From: Mangrovimonas sp. YM274
GTDB lineage: Bacteria > Bacteroidota > Bacteroidia > Flavobacteriales > Flavobacteriaceae
Assembly: GCF_030908385.1 (NCBI RefSeq)
Contig: NZ_CP133091.1
Location: forward strand, 186,001-250,000
Length of the DNA: 64,000 bases
Direction of reading: 5' to 3'
The notes below the pieces were generated by a model. It made no database searches. It saw only the letters and a program-made list of their open reading frames with translations, and was not told where the DNA came from. Both the position numbers and the translations under genes were made by a program. Shown here piece after piece: positions 34,430 through 44,238 of the stretch (positions within the stretch are counted from its first letter, which is position 1; each line of letters opens with the position of its first letter).

Positions 34430-35269
34430 TTAATTACTGTTTTCTCCTCCTACGTAAGTCACCAAAATTTCAACACGCCTATCAAATTTAGGCTCGCCAC
34501 CCAGAGGAAACAAACGACGCATACCAACATATTTCATACGTTTTTTATCAACCCCTTTTTTGGCCAAATAGTCGTAGATGTACTTGGCTCTAGCTACAGA
34601 TAGATTGCGTTTTTTGGTTTTTCTATCAATGGCATCCCTACTGTTTTGTGTACAGCATACATGGCCCTGAATGGTAAAGTAAATATCGTCACGCTCCACT
34701 AATACTTCCGCAAGTTCTTCCAAAGTCTTCACGGACTCCGGAAGTAGATAGCTATAACCCGTTTTAAACAAAATATTTTCAAGAGTAAATTTATCACCTG
34801 CTTTAAGATCACCTCTTAGCTGGTCTTTTACTTCCATTTTCACAGGTTCTTCAACTACTCTGGGCGGATTGTAAGGATGTACAATAATTTCAACTTTACG
34901 GTTTAGTCCCCTAATTTTATGGACATCTTCTTCTTTAATAACTTTTAATAACACCTCCCCTTTACCATCAACATTGGTGATAATGGATTCATCAAATTCA
35001 TTGTTAGAGAAAATAGTCTTGATGGAATTGGCTCTTTGTTGGGAGAGTTTCAAATTATAGGTATCACTTCCACGGTCGTCAGTAAACCCATAAATGGACA
35101 CTTTTTCAATGTCTAAACCTTCAATTTCCGATAGAAATAAAAGTAATCTATTGTGCTCTGTTGAAGGAACTTCAAACTTGTCAGTTTCAAAATAAACCTC
35201 GTGTGTTAGATCTTCTTGTGCACATAGAAATTGTGTAATTAAAACAAAAAATGCTATTAATTTTTTCAT
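34430..35269 (-). CDS. OmpA-family protein with two peptidoglycan-binding-like domains
   Basis: 279 residues with a signal peptide (about 1-17, ending CAQ). Two OmpA-like regions can be read. The first spans about 22-130 and contains VSIYGFTDDRGSDTYNLKLSQQRANSIK, with the TDxxGs and N..LSxxRA pattern. The second spans about 155-275 and contains FTIQGHVCC, NLSVARAKYIYDYL and MKYVGMRR. Both are of the MotB/OmpA C-terminal type that binds diaminopimelate; tandem copies are less usual than one. It probably tethers the envelope in the periplasm. Single gene. Confidence 0.85.
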   Translation of the reverse strand: MKKLIAFFVLITQFLCAQEDLTHEVYFETDKFEVPSTEHNRLLLFLSEIEGLDIEKVSIYGFTDDRGSDTYNLKLSQQRANSIKTIFSNNEFDESIITNVDGKGEVLLKVIKEEDVHKIRGLNRKVEIIVHPYNPPRVVEEPVKMEVKDQLRGDLKAGDKFTLENILFKTGYSYLLPESVKTLEELAEVLVERDDIYFTIQGHVCCTQNSRDAIDRKTKKRNLSVARAKYIYDYLAKKGVDKKRMKYVGMRRLFPLGGEPKFDRRVEILVTYVGGENSN

Positions 35270-35339
35270 TATTATTACAATAAGGGGAAATAAATATACT
35301 TTATTTTTCTACTTTTTAAAAATGTACCTAAGAAATTTT

Positions 35340-36974
35340 TTACTTTAAGTAACCTTGGTACGTGGATAAATTTCCTAATATTTCCGTAGCTTTTTGAATT
35401 TCAGTGTTAGTAGCAATGTAATACGTATACAATCCTTCTCTGTAAAAATAACGTTTAACAATTTCATCGGACAAGAGAGATTTCAACTGTGTTTTATTAC
35501 TATCTACAGCTTGGTCTTTATAAGAATTTAAAGCCTTTACAAGCGCGTCATATTCGGGGTTTATAACAGGTTTTAACTGCTCTTCCTTGGCAACTGTAAT
35601 AGCTTCATCAAAAGCTTTTTCTGTTTTGGTTTCAAAGTTAAAATTGTTGGTTTTTAGGAAGCTTTTGAAATCCTTAAAGTCGGTATCTGAAAATTTAAAA
35701 GCATTTAAATCTGCTACTTGATGGGTGTAATAATATTTAGTGGCGTAATCAAAAATAAGGTTGTCGTTTAGGATTGCTGTGGTAATGGGGCTGTAAACAG
35801 ATTCTACCATCTCTACATCTGGTTGTATACCTCCACCATCGTAAACGGTTCTTCCTTTTTTGGTTTTAAATGCATTGTAATTTTCTTGTTTTACCCTAGT
35901 AGCTTTGCCATCTTCATCTCTGTTCCAATAGTCTAAAGCCTGAATACAACGTCCAGAAGGCGTATAATATCTAGAGATGGTAATTTTCATGTGGGTTCCG
36001 TAAACCAATGGTTTTGGACGTTGTACCAAACCTTTTCCAAAGCTTCGAGCTCCTACCACTACGGCACGATCCAAATCCTGTAAAGCTCCCGATACAATTT
36101 CACTGGCGGAAGCACTACGGCCATCAATTAAAACTACCAAGGGGATTTCTGTATCCAAAGGTTCTTTAGAGGTGTAATAAGTTTTGTTGTATTTCTTTAC
36201 TTTAGATTTTGTAGTAACGACCAATTGGTTTTGTGGTACAAAAATATTTACCACATTTACGGCTTCACTCAATAAGCCTCCTGGATTGCCCCTTAGGTCT
36301 AAAATCAATTTTTTGGCACCTTCCTTTTTAAGACTTCTAATGGCATTAATAGTTTCAGAAGATGCTTTTTCATTGAATTTTCGCAACACTACATAACCGG
36401 TTTGGTTATTCACCATAGAATAATGAGGTACGGCATGAATCTCTACAGCTTCGCGTTTAATAGTGGCCGAATGAGTTTTTCCTTGACGTAAATAAGTCAC
36501 ATTTACATTGGTACCAGCGGCCCCTTGTAACAAGTTTCCTGCATCGTCCTTGAAATCGGCAACCACAACATTTTCAACTTTAATGATTTCATCACCGGCT
36601 TTTAGGCCAGCTTTATCGGCGGGATAATCTTTATAAGGCTCAATGACTACCAATTTATCTTTAAGTGTCAAAATACTGGCGCCTATGCCTGTATAGTCCC
36701 CTGTATTGTTAATTCTAGAGGCTTCCACATCCTGTTCGTTCATGAAATTGGTATAGGGATCCAAATCTTCCAGCATACTTTTAATGGCCGTGTCCATTAA
36801 TTCACCAGGATTGGTCTCGTCAACATAATTCATGTTGAGTTCTTTGAAAAGAGTGGTGAAGATTTCTATCTGTTTGGCAATTTCAAAAAAATCACTCTTA
36901 AAAGCAGTTCCCGTTAAAAAAATAGAGACAATAAGAACAGGAACAAGGATATGTTTACGGAATCGATGTTTCAT
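35340..36974 (-). CDS. S41 family C-terminal processing peptidase
   Basis: 544 residues: signal/anchor segment (about 8-24), PDZ domain (about 90-170) and an S41 catalytic core with S289 in DGRSASASEIVSG and K314 in SFGKGLVQ, the Ser-Lys dyad spaced 25 residues apart as in Tsp and CtpA. An additional helical tail of about 150 residues follows. It degrades or trims periplasmic proteins from the C-terminus. It is the last gene of the pncB-pncA-rnpA cluster and starts 11 bp beyond the rnpA stop. Confidence 0.93.
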   Translation of the reverse strand: MKHRFRKHILVPVLIVSIFLTGTAFKSDFFEIAKQIEIFTTLFKELNMNYVDETNPGELMDTAIKSMLEDLDPYTNFMNEQDVEASRINNTGDYTGIGASILTLKDKLVVIEPYKDYPADKAGLKAGDEIIKVENVVVADFKDDAGNLLQGAAGTNVNVTYLRQGKTHSATIKREAVEIHAVPHYSMVNNQTGYVVLRKFNEKASSETINAIRSLKKEGAKKLILDLRGNPGGLLSEAVNVVNIFVPQNQLVVTTKSKVKKYNKTYYTSKEPLDTEIPLVVLIDGRSASASEIVSGALQDLDRAVVVGARSFGKGLVQRPKPLVYGTHMKITISRYYTPSGRCIQALDYWNRDEDGKATRVKQENYNAFKTKKGRTVYDGGGIQPDVEMVESVYSPITTAILNDNLIFDYATKYYYTHQVADLNAFKFSDTDFKDFKSFLKTNNFNFETKTEKAFDEAITVAKEEQLKPVINPEYDALVKALNSYKDQAVDSNKTQLKSLLSDEIVKRYFYREGLYTYYIATNTEIQKATEILGNLSTYQGYLK

Positions 36975-36985
36975 AGCAGTAACGT

Positions 36986-37363
36986 TTAATCTAGCGTAAT
37001 TGTTTGGGTAAATTTGGTTAGCAGTTGCTTCATTTTTTTATCAACTTGCTCAAAAGATGTACCATCTTTACCAATGTACAAAATCATTAACGCATAAGGC
37101 TCACTTATGTTGTTAAAAAAAGTTGGTTTGTTCAATCTATAGGCCTCTCGCATAAGTCGTTTTATACGGTTACGATCGGTGGCATTTTTGAATCGTCGCT
37201 TGCTTACGGACACCCCAGCCTTGATTAAAGTGCCATCGGCATGGGGAGTTGGCAAATAAATCATTTTTAATGGGTAGGCCGATACCGATTTGCCTTCTTC
37301 AAACAAATGGGAAATGACAATCTTGCTTTTAAGTTTTTCTGAAGCGTTAAACGTATATTTCAT
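36986..37363 (-). CDS. rnpA: Ribonuclease P protein component
   Basis: 125 residues, basic. The RNA-binding motif region KRRFKNATDRNRIKRLMRE (55-73) carries the RNR signature, preceded by AGVSVSK. It assists RNase P RNA in cutting tRNA 5' leaders. Its stop is one base from the pncA stop/start junction (start 37363, pncA stop at 37365) and the S41 peptidase follows after 11 bp. In many bacteria rnpA sits beside rpmH and near oriC; here it lies about 5 kb from the putative origin, without rpmH. Confidence 0.94.
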   Translation of the reverse strand: MKYTFNASEKLKSKIVISHLFEEGKSVSAYPLKMIYLPTPHADGTLIKAGVSVSKRRFKNATDRNRIKRLMREAYRLNKPTFFNNISEPYALMILYIGKDGTSFEQVDKKMKQLLTKFTQTITLD

Positions 37364-37364
37364 A

Positions 37365-37970
37365 CTAAAGATTTGAGGTCTCTACAAGATGAACTTTATG
37401 CGCCTTTAAATCGGTTAATGCAGCCTCATAGCTGGTCTGATCTATATAGCGCATAGCATCTGTAAGGTAGTAGGTATTAAAACCGGCTAATTTAGCATCT
37501 TTTGCGGTATAATACACACAATAATCGGCTGCCAATCCACACACATAGACTTCGTTTATTCCCTTCCCTTTTAAATAGGGCTCTAAGCCTGTAGCATTAC
37601 TATGGTTGTTATCATAAAAAGCACTGTAACTATCAACTTCTATATCCATACCTTTCCTAAAAATAGCAGACACTTTATTCATGTGAAGTGCCTCCGAAAA
37701 TTGGGCGCCTTCACTGCCCTGTACACAATGGTCAGGCCATAATACCTGCGAATTTCCATTTAAGTCAATCACATCAAGTACCTGTGCTTTGTCATGATTG
37801 GAAGCAAAGCTTTTATGGGTTTGTGGATGCCAATCCTGTGAGGCTACAACCAAATCAAATTTAGATTGAATGGGATTGATGATAGGAATGATAGCATCGC
37901 CATCGGGAACTGCCAAAGCACCACCAGGTAGAAAATCATTTTGGATGTCAACTAAAATTAGCGCTTTCAT
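37365..37970 (-). CDS. pncA: Nicotinamidase
   Basis: 201 residues. Cysteine hydrolase with the triad D8 (VDIQNDF), K106 (FRKGMD) and C151 (AADYCVYYTA), and the metal ligands D46, H48 (DWHPQTH) and H81. It converts nicotinamide to nicotinate. It follows pncB after 3 bp, which uses the product, so the two genes form an NAD salvage unit. It precedes rnpA by 1 bp. Confidence 0.95.
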   Translation of the reverse strand: MKALILVDIQNDFLPGGALAVPDGDAIIPIINPIQSKFDLVVASQDWHPQTHKSFASNHDKAQVLDVIDLNGNSQVLWPDHCVQGSEGAQFSEALHMNKVSAIFRKGMDIEVDSYSAFYDNNHSNATGLEPYLKGKGINEVYVCGLAADYCVYYTAKDAKLAGFNTYYLTDAMRYIDQTSYEAALTDLKAHKVHLVETSNL

Positions 37971-37973
37971 GCC

Positions 37974-39380
37974 TTAAGGTTTCAGTTTTTCCTTTTTTAA
38001 TTGATTTCTCAAAGCCTCCAACTCGGGACTCAATCCTACTTTATAGATATGTGGATAGGCAAAACGTTTGTGCTCAATAGGGAGTTTCTTTAGATTTTCT
38101 TTTGCAATTTTAGCCAATTCTACAGGTAATTGTTCGGGGTGTAAACGTTTACCATCTTTAAGTACAACCTGAAGTAAGGGAACTGCTTTATAAGGAGATA
38201 GTGCCATTTGTTTATGGGGTTCAAAAGGATGTGCCATGGTATTGGGGGCTTCCAAAGATTCTAAAGTAATAGCATCGGCAATATGCTGATCGTCTTCGTT
38301 GTAATAGCGGTAAACCTGCTTTTCTCCTGGAAAATTCATTTTCTTTAAATTCTCTGAAATCTTGATCCGGGGCGTATTGTTAAAACTGCATAGTTTGTAA
38401 ACTCCGTCCAAGGCAGCACTCTCCTTCCCTACTACCAAATTAGTACCTACACCATACAAATCTATTTGCGCCTGTTGTTCTTTTAAACTTCGTATCACAT
38501 GTTCGTCCAATTGGTTGGAAGCAGCAATTTGCACATAGGGCAATCCAGCATCATCCAACTGTTTTCGGGCGGCTTTTGATAAATAGGCCAAATCGCCACT
38601 ATCTAAACGAATTCCTAATAGCTTTTCGCCCCTGGCTTCCATTTCTTTGGCTACGGTAATAGCATTGGGAACCCCTTGTTTTAAGGTATTATAGGTATCT
38701 ACCAGAAGTACGCAGTTGTGTGGTCTGGTTTCGGCAAAATCACGGAAGGCCGTAAGCTCATCGTCATAGCTTTGAATAAAGGCGTGGGCCATGGTTCCTG
38801 AAATAGGAATGTTGTAAGCTTTTCCCGCCAGTACATTGGAGGTATGATCGAACCCTCCAATAAAGGCTGCTCTACTGGCCTGCATTCCCGCTAAGCCTTG
38901 GGCACGCCGCAAACCAAATTCGGCCAAACTTTTGGAATCACCTGCAATATGCCTTATTCTACTGGCTTTGGTAGCAATTAAGGATTGAAAGTTCAAGGTA
39001 TTGAGCAGATAGGTCTCTATAAGTTGACACTCCAAAATAGTACCGCTCACCGTTAAAATGGGAATGAACGGAAACACAATGGTACCCTCGGGCATGCTCT
39101 TGATAGTGCCTTTAAATTTGAATGTTTTTAAGTATTCTAAAAAGCCCTTATCAAATCCTTCCGAAGTCAAATACGCAATATCCTCTTCAGAAAAGGTAAA
39201 GGTTTCTAAATGTGTTAAGACTTCTTCCAAACCACAAAACAATACATAGCCGCCTTCAAAAGGCGTCTTTCTAAAGAAATAATCAAAGGTGGCAGTCACC
39301 TCGTGTTTCTGTTTTAAGAAGTAGGATTGCCCCATGGCCAGTTGGTACAAATCGGTATATAGAGCAGATTGCAAGTTCAT
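37974..39380 (-). CDS. pncB: Nicotinate phosphoribosyltransferase
   Basis: 468 residues. Conserved segments include YFFRKTPFEGGYVLFCGLEE (33-52), FGLRRAQG, GTMAHAFIQSYDDE and GIRLDSGDLAYLSK. It forms nicotinate mononucleotide from nicotinate and PRPP with ATP hydrolysis (Preiss-Handler route of NAD synthesis). It is the first gene of the pncB-pncA-rnpA-S41 cluster, with ATG at 39378-39380. Confidence 0.95.
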   Translation of the reverse strand: MNLQSALYTDLYQLAMGQSYFLKQKHEVTATFDYFFRKTPFEGGYVLFCGLEEVLTHLETFTFSEEDIAYLTSEGFDKGFLEYLKTFKFKGTIKSMPEGTIVFPFIPILTVSGTILECQLIETYLLNTLNFQSLIATKASRIRHIAGDSKSLAEFGLRRAQGLAGMQASRAAFIGGFDHTSNVLAGKAYNIPISGTMAHAFIQSYDDELTAFRDFAETRPHNCVLLVDTYNTLKQGVPNAITVAKEMEARGEKLLGIRLDSGDLAYLSKAARKQLDDAGLPYVQIAASNQLDEHVIRSLKEQQAQIDLYGVGTNLVVGKESAALDGVYKLCSFNNTPRIKISENLKKMNFPGEKQVYRYYNEDDQHIADAITLESLEAPNTMAHPFEPHKQMALSPYKAVPLLQVVLKDGKRLHPEQLPVELAKIAKENLKKLPIEHKRFAYPHIYKVGLSPELEALRNQLKKEKLKP

Positions 39381-39507
39381 GCTATTTAAGTTTCTTATAA
39401 AAATACGGAAGGTTTTCTAAAAATCCTTCCTGTGAGTTTTAAATTAGTTGAATAACAATAAATTATATTAGATATTCTCCTTAATCCCAAGCCTCATAAA
39501 GCTCTTG

Positions 39508-41106
39508 TTATTTTATTTTTGATGCCATTAAAAGAGCATTGTAGGCGTTTACAATTTTACCTGATTTGGACAATTTTTGAAAGGCTTTAATATGCGTTGG
39601 ATCATCCCCTACCTGTACTTCGGTGGGGAGGGATACCCCCGATTTCATTATGATATTTTTAACCTCTGAAGCACTTAAATGAGGGTATTGTGAACGTATT
39701 ATTGCTGCTACTCCAGTTACAGCGGGAGCGGCCATAGAGGTCCCATTTTCACTTTTGTAAGTGTTGTTTGGGTAGGTAGAATAGATATCGCTACCTGGAG
39801 CAAAGACATCTACATTGTGTTGTCCATAGTTAGAATAATCGGCGACGACTTTGGTACCATACGTTGGGGTTAGGGCACCTACAACCAAAAAATTATCCGA
39901 AATCTCTTTACCGTTTACCATATCATTGGGATAAGAAGGTGTGTCGTCCAAATTATAGGCATCATTACCTGCGCTAATTACCAAAAGAACATCATGCTGG
40001 GCAGCATATCGAATGGCATCGCTTACCCATTCGCTGTGTGTAGCATAGTATTTACCAAAACTTCCGTTGATAATCTTGGCACCATTATCCACAGCGTAAC
40101 GAATGGCCAATGCTACATCTTTATCGTATTCATCGCCATTGGGTGTACTGCGAATAGCCATAAGTTTTACATTATTGGCTACCCCATCCACTCCAATATG
40201 GTTATTGCGTTGCGCAGCTATGATCCCTGCCACATGAGTGCCGTGGGTTTCTTCCGGATCGTGTGGTTTTACATTGTTGTCGCCATAACCTACATCCGAA
40301 AGGTCATCGGGGTTATCGCCGGTAGTTCTTCCATGGAAGTCCTTGTTTAAATGGTAGTTCAAGTGGTCATTGATGAGTATCATATCTTTTTCTACGGCCT
40401 CCTTGAATTCAGAAATAGAGTCATAATCGGCAGTGTAAATTTTCATAAATTCAATAGCATTTAACACTGACGGATTGTTGGTACTGATAGTATCAATATC
40501 TGCTTTGGAATAGGTACTTTTCTTTAAATGGGTAGACAGAATATAATCTACCATTACTACTTGAGCAGTAACTCTATCGTAAATATTTTTATACTCACTG
40601 TATTTTTTAAATTCCTTTTGGTATTGCTGCTCGGCTTCGGTATACTGCGGATGGCTAGTATCTCCTTTGGCCAAAATACGGGTATATTCAAATTGCTCGT
40701 TGTAGGCATCACCTAAAAAGTTCCAACCGTGGATATCATCTACATAGCCATTGTTATCGTCATCTATTCCATTGTTGGGTATTTCATTGGGATTGGTCCA
40801 AATGACAGCACTTAAATCCTCATGGTCAATATCCATACCCGAATCTATAACAGCCACTAGAGTTGTGTTCCCTTGTTTTGTTTTAAGAATCTCCCCATAA
40901 GCTCTGTCCACACTCATTCCAGGTATGGTGTCCGTCAAGAGGTCTAAATGAGCCCAATGGTGTTCTTGCTTTTTTGTTAATGGAGTTGTTTTATAGTGGG
41001 GTTGGGTAATTTTTTCCATGGAAATACCGCTTACCCGAGCGCTCCCACATCCAACCAAAAAAGGGCCAATAAGGGCTGTTGCCAAAACAAATTTTAAGGA
41101 TTTCAT
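39508..41106 (-). CDS. S8 family (subtilisin-like) serine protease, lipoprotein
   Basis: 532 residues. A lipobox signal, GPFLVGC, with Cys20. The catalytic triad is complete: D88 (VAVIDSGMD), H288 (ETHGTHVAGII), S457 (NGTSMAAP), with oxyanion Asn381 (SAGN). Between D and H lies an insertion of roughly 160 residues; it starts with an acidic Asn/Asp loop (NGIDDDNNGYVDD), which resembles calcium-binding repeats, and continues as a long helical, Lys/Glu/Tyr-rich segment. No C-terminal T9SS sorting domain. Probably anchored to the outer membrane. It starts 3 bp after the MBL hydrolase stop on the same strand. Confidence 0.93.
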   Translation of the reverse strand: MKSLKFVLATALIGPFLVGCGSARVSGISMEKITQPHYKTTPLTKKQEHHWAHLDLLTDTIPGMSVDRAYGEILKTKQGNTTLVAVIDSGMDIDHEDLSAVIWTNPNEIPNNGIDDDNNGYVDDIHGWNFLGDAYNEQFEYTRILAKGDTSHPQYTEAEQQYQKEFKKYSEYKNIYDRVTAQVVMVDYILSTHLKKSTYSKADIDTISTNNPSVLNAIEFMKIYTADYDSISEFKEAVEKDMILINDHLNYHLNKDFHGRTTGDNPDDLSDVGYGDNNVKPHDPEETHGTHVAGIIAAQRNNHIGVDGVANNVKLMAIRSTPNGDEYDKDVALAIRYAVDNGAKIINGSFGKYYATHSEWVSDAIRYAAQHDVLLVISAGNDAYNLDDTPSYPNDMVNGKEISDNFLVVGALTPTYGTKVVADYSNYGQHNVDVFAPGSDIYSTYPNNTYKSENGTSMAAPAVTGVAAIIRSQYPHLSASEVKNIIMKSGVSLPTEVQVGDDPTHIKAFQKLSKSGKIVNAYNALLMASKIK

Positions 41107-41109
41107 AGG

Positions 41110-41967
41110 CTAAAAGATATCGTTGCAATGTATGACATCCTTTAAGCGAACGCCTTTTTCGGTGTGTTGAACAGTAATAATTTCATTGTGGGCATCATGT
41201 TCCAAAAACAAATAATAATTATTATCGGCTGCCATGTTCAAGAACTGTTCCTTTTCATCAAGGGTCAACAATGGTCTGGTGTCGTAACCCATTACAAATG
41301 GTAATGGAAGATGGCCTACGGTAGGTAATAAATCGGCCATAAAACAAATGGTATTCCCTTTGTACTGGATCATCGGGATCATTTGTTTATCCGTGTGCCC
41401 ATCGGCAAAAAAGATATCGAAACCTAAGGGAGAATCTTTTAAAATAGAGTCTTTTGGAAGCCCTGTAAATTTTAATTGTCCGCTTTCTTCCATTGGAAGG
41501 ATGTTCTCTTTCAAAAAGGATGCCTGTTCCCTCCTATTGGGTTTGGTAGCCCATTGCCAATGATCGGCATTGCTCCAAAATGTTGCGTTTTTAAAAGCCG
41601 GCTCATACCCTGTTCTATCGGCATTCCATTGAATACTTCCTCCACAGTGGTCAAAGTGCAAATGGGTCATAAACACATCGGTAATATCATCTCTATGGAA
41701 GCCATATTTAGCTAAAGATTTGTCTATAGTATCATCACCCCACATGTAGTAGTAGCCAAAAAACTTATCACTTTGCTTGTCGCCCATTCCCGTGTCAATC
41801 AATATAAGCCTATTGCCATCTTCAATCAACATACAGCGTGCTGCAATGTCTATCATGTTGTTGGCATCGGCAGGATTGGTACGTTGCCATAGAGATTTAG
41901 GGACTACGCCAAACATGGCGCCCCCGTCAAGCTTAAAATTTCCTGATTCTATAGGGTAGAGTTTCAT
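41110..41967 (-). CDS. MBL-fold metallo-hydrolase
   Basis: 285 residues. The zinc motif THLHFDHCGG (101-110) with H102, H104, D106 and H107, later DGHTDKQ (near 208) and EHDAHNE (near 260). No signal peptide, so cytoplasmic. Family members are lactonases, arylsulfatases or other hydrolases; the substrate is not apparent. Transcribed with the S8 protease, which follows after 3 bp. Confidence 0.88.
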   Translation of the reverse strand: MKLYPIESGNFKLDGGAMFGVVPKSLWQRTNPADANNMIDIAARCMLIEDGNRLILIDTGMGDKQSDKFFGYYYMWGDDTIDKSLAKYGFHRDDITDVFMTHLHFDHCGGSIQWNADRTGYEPAFKNATFWSNADHWQWATKPNRREQASFLKENILPMEESGQLKFTGLPKDSILKDSPLGFDIFFADGHTDKQMIPMIQYKGNTICFMADLLPTVGHLPLPFVMGYDTRPLLTLDEKEQFLNMAADNNYYLFLEHDAHNEIITVQHTEKGVRLKDVIHCNDIF

Positions 41968-42048
41968 ATCAAAATATTTTTATGCAAATTATGAAAAGCC
42001 GAAGGATTATTGGGTATTGTTTAGAGAATATTAAGAATGCCCAAAAGA

Positions 42049-44238
42049 CTAGTCAATCGTATTTTGAAGGCGTTTGCCAAAGTCCAACAATGCCTTTAGC
42101 TCCTTGATACTTGCCAAGCGTTCCTTACTGAAAATAAGCAAACTTGTACCATTAGACTCAATGTGATAATAGGGATTGCTTTCAAAAAAGAGCACCAATT
42201 CATCATTAAAGAACGACGTAATGCCTTCTACATCTTCACCCAACAAATAAAAGCGTTTTGAAAAGTCGTCATGATCTTGAATGGGGATGTCCTTAAAACC
42301 TGCAAGGGCATATACCTTTTCCAAAAAGCCTTCGCGATCCAAGGTAAATACAGGCACTTCGTTTTCAAGATCAATGTGTAACATGGTGGTACGCACTACT
42401 TCCTTGGCAATAAATTCACCTTCTGAGAACTCTATATCAAAGAGATTGATGGCGTGGATATCGTTAAAAAGACGGTTGTAAATATGGTTAATCTGTTTGG
42501 TTTTAAAGAATAAAAAGTCCTTAAGGAATAAAGTGTCCTTACACTTGGTGGGGTTGTAACCCAATGAAAAATCCTCGGCAATGGTTTGGAGCTGCGATTG
42601 GCGTTTGGTTAAATGGCGGCCAAACAATCGCGTACCGGAAAGGTTTCTTCGTAAAGCTAAAGGATGTTCAGAATCGGCTTTGTAGGTGTCTAGACCAACA
42701 ATTTCAAAATGCCCGTCATTTTTAGTAAACATATCTTGGTAACCGTTGAGGTTTTCCATGACCGTATGGTCTACAAAATTGCAGAGGGAAAAGTCCACAA
42801 CAACATCGTATTGAGGTGGAATAGCGTCTAGTTTTTCCTTCAGCTTATAGTAGTTTAAAAAACTGCAGAAATGTTTCACACTTACATAATAATTGCCATT
42901 ATCCTCTTTGTACATTAGTACGTTTGGTTTCATTAGGTTTCTCACAAAAAGCATGAAACTTTTGTTAATGACAATGTGAATAATCAAAGTGGTGATTACT
43001 CCCGAAATAATCCCAGTAATTAAGCCAATTTTAAGGGTCACAAACAAGGTTACAAAGAAAATGATCAGCTGTTCTTTTCCTATAAAAACAATATTTCTGA
43101 TCACGGTTGGAGAGGCCAACTTATACCCTGTAAATACCAAAATAGCCATAAGGGCCGGTAATGGCACACGGGTAAGTTGGGTACTGAACAAAACGATAAA
43201 AATCACCAAAAAGAAGGCATGAAAGAAGTTGGATGAGGTATTGCTGCCGCCATTGTTGACGTTTACTGAACTTCTGGCAATTACCGTAACAACATTAAGG
43301 CCTCCCAAAAAACCACTGCCTATACTGGCAACCCCTAGTGCTTTTAAATCTTTATTGACGTTGGAACGTCTGTTTTCGGGATCCAATTTATCCACAGCTT
43401 TAATACTCAATAAAGATTCAATGCTCGCAATTAATGTTAGGGCCAAAACACTGGACCAAAAAGGGATACTTCCCATTTGGCTAAAATCTACTGTTGGTAT
43501 TTGGGTAATGATTTCGTTAAAATGAGGAATGCCCGAAACCATATAGCTTTTACTGATTGGGTTGTCTTCATGCAGCACCAATTCAAAATAGTAACTGAAG
43601 CCAATGGAGAGCAAAACAATCCACATTGGGGCGGGAATCAATTGCAGGTATTTGTTGCGCAGTTTGGGGTAAATAACCATAATAACTAAACTCACTACAC
43701 CAATAATGGCGGCAAAAATCAAACCTTTCCTTTCATAATGAAGGGCGTCATTGATGGTTACCGGAATTTCTATCAGGTAATCCATGGCATCGGTTCGTTG
43801 TATTTTGTGAGCCAGCATAATGTGGAATTGCTTGCCTAAAATAATAAGTCCAATGGCAGCCAACATCCCCTGAATGGCAGAGGAAGGAAAAAAGTCCGAC
43901 AGTTTGCCTAATTTAAAAAAGCCAAGAGCAATCATCACCAAACCAGAACAGATTACGGCCGCATAGGCACCATTAAGTCCTAAAGCCGTAATGGCCACCA
44001 GTGTAACGCCCACCATACCGTTACCAGGCCCAGTAATGGTAACATGACTGCCTCCAAGGATAGATACCACAAGACCACTTACTATGGCAGTAATTACGCC
44101 TGCTATGGGCGGTGCTTCACTGGCCATGGCCAGTCCCAATCCCAAAGGAAGCGAAATAAGGCTAACCACAAATCCTGAAAAAATGTTCCGTGGGAGTTGG
44201 CTAAAAAAGGTTTTTATGTTGTTTTTCCTTGGGCTCAC
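42049..44238 (-). CDS. SulP family anion transporter with STAS domain
   Basis: 729 residues. About ten to twelve membrane segments between 15 and 430, with FSGFVVSLISLPLGLGLAMASEAPPIAGV (21-49) and GGSHVTITGPGNGM near 61-74 in the characteristic substrate-binding region. A STAS-type domain (about 450-560, VVVDFSLCNFVDHTVMENL) and a C-terminal cytoplasmic part of about 170 residues follow. SulP carriers move sulfate, bicarbonate or other anions. The start is GTG (44236-44238) and overlaps the stop of the universal stress protein gene by 4 bp (GTGA), so the two are translationally coupled; no ATG exists before residue 38. Confidence 0.9.
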   Translation of the reverse strand: MSPRKNNIKTFFSQLPRNIFSGFVVSLISLPLGLGLAMASEAPPIAGVITAIVSGLVVSILGGSHVTITGPGNGMVGVTLVAITALGLNGAYAAVICSGLVMIALGFFKLGKLSDFFPSSAIQGMLAAIGLIILGKQFHIMLAHKIQRTDAMDYLIEIPVTINDALHYERKGLIFAAIIGVVSLVIMVIYPKLRNKYLQLIPAPMWIVLLSIGFSYYFELVLHEDNPISKSYMVSGIPHFNEIITQIPTVDFSQMGSIPFWSSVLALTLIASIESLLSIKAVDKLDPENRRSNVNKDLKALGVASIGSGFLGGLNVVTVIARSSVNVNNGGSNTSSNFFHAFFLVIFIVLFSTQLTRVPLPALMAILVFTGYKLASPTVIRNIVFIGKEQLIIFFVTLFVTLKIGLITGIISGVITTLIIHIVINKSFMLFVRNLMKPNVLMYKEDNGNYYVSVKHFCSFLNYYKLKEKLDAIPPQYDVVVDFSLCNFVDHTVMENLNGYQDMFTKNDGHFEIVGLDTYKADSEHPLALRRNLSGTRLFGRHLTKRQSQLQTIAEDFSLGYNPTKCKDTLFLKDFLFFKTKQINHIYNRLFNDIHAINLFDIEFSEGEFIAKEVVRTTMLHIDLENEVPVFTLDREGFLEKVYALAGFKDIPIQDHDDFSKRFYLLGEDVEGITSFFNDELVLFFESNPYYHIESNGTSLLIFSKERLASIKELKALLDFGKRLQNTID

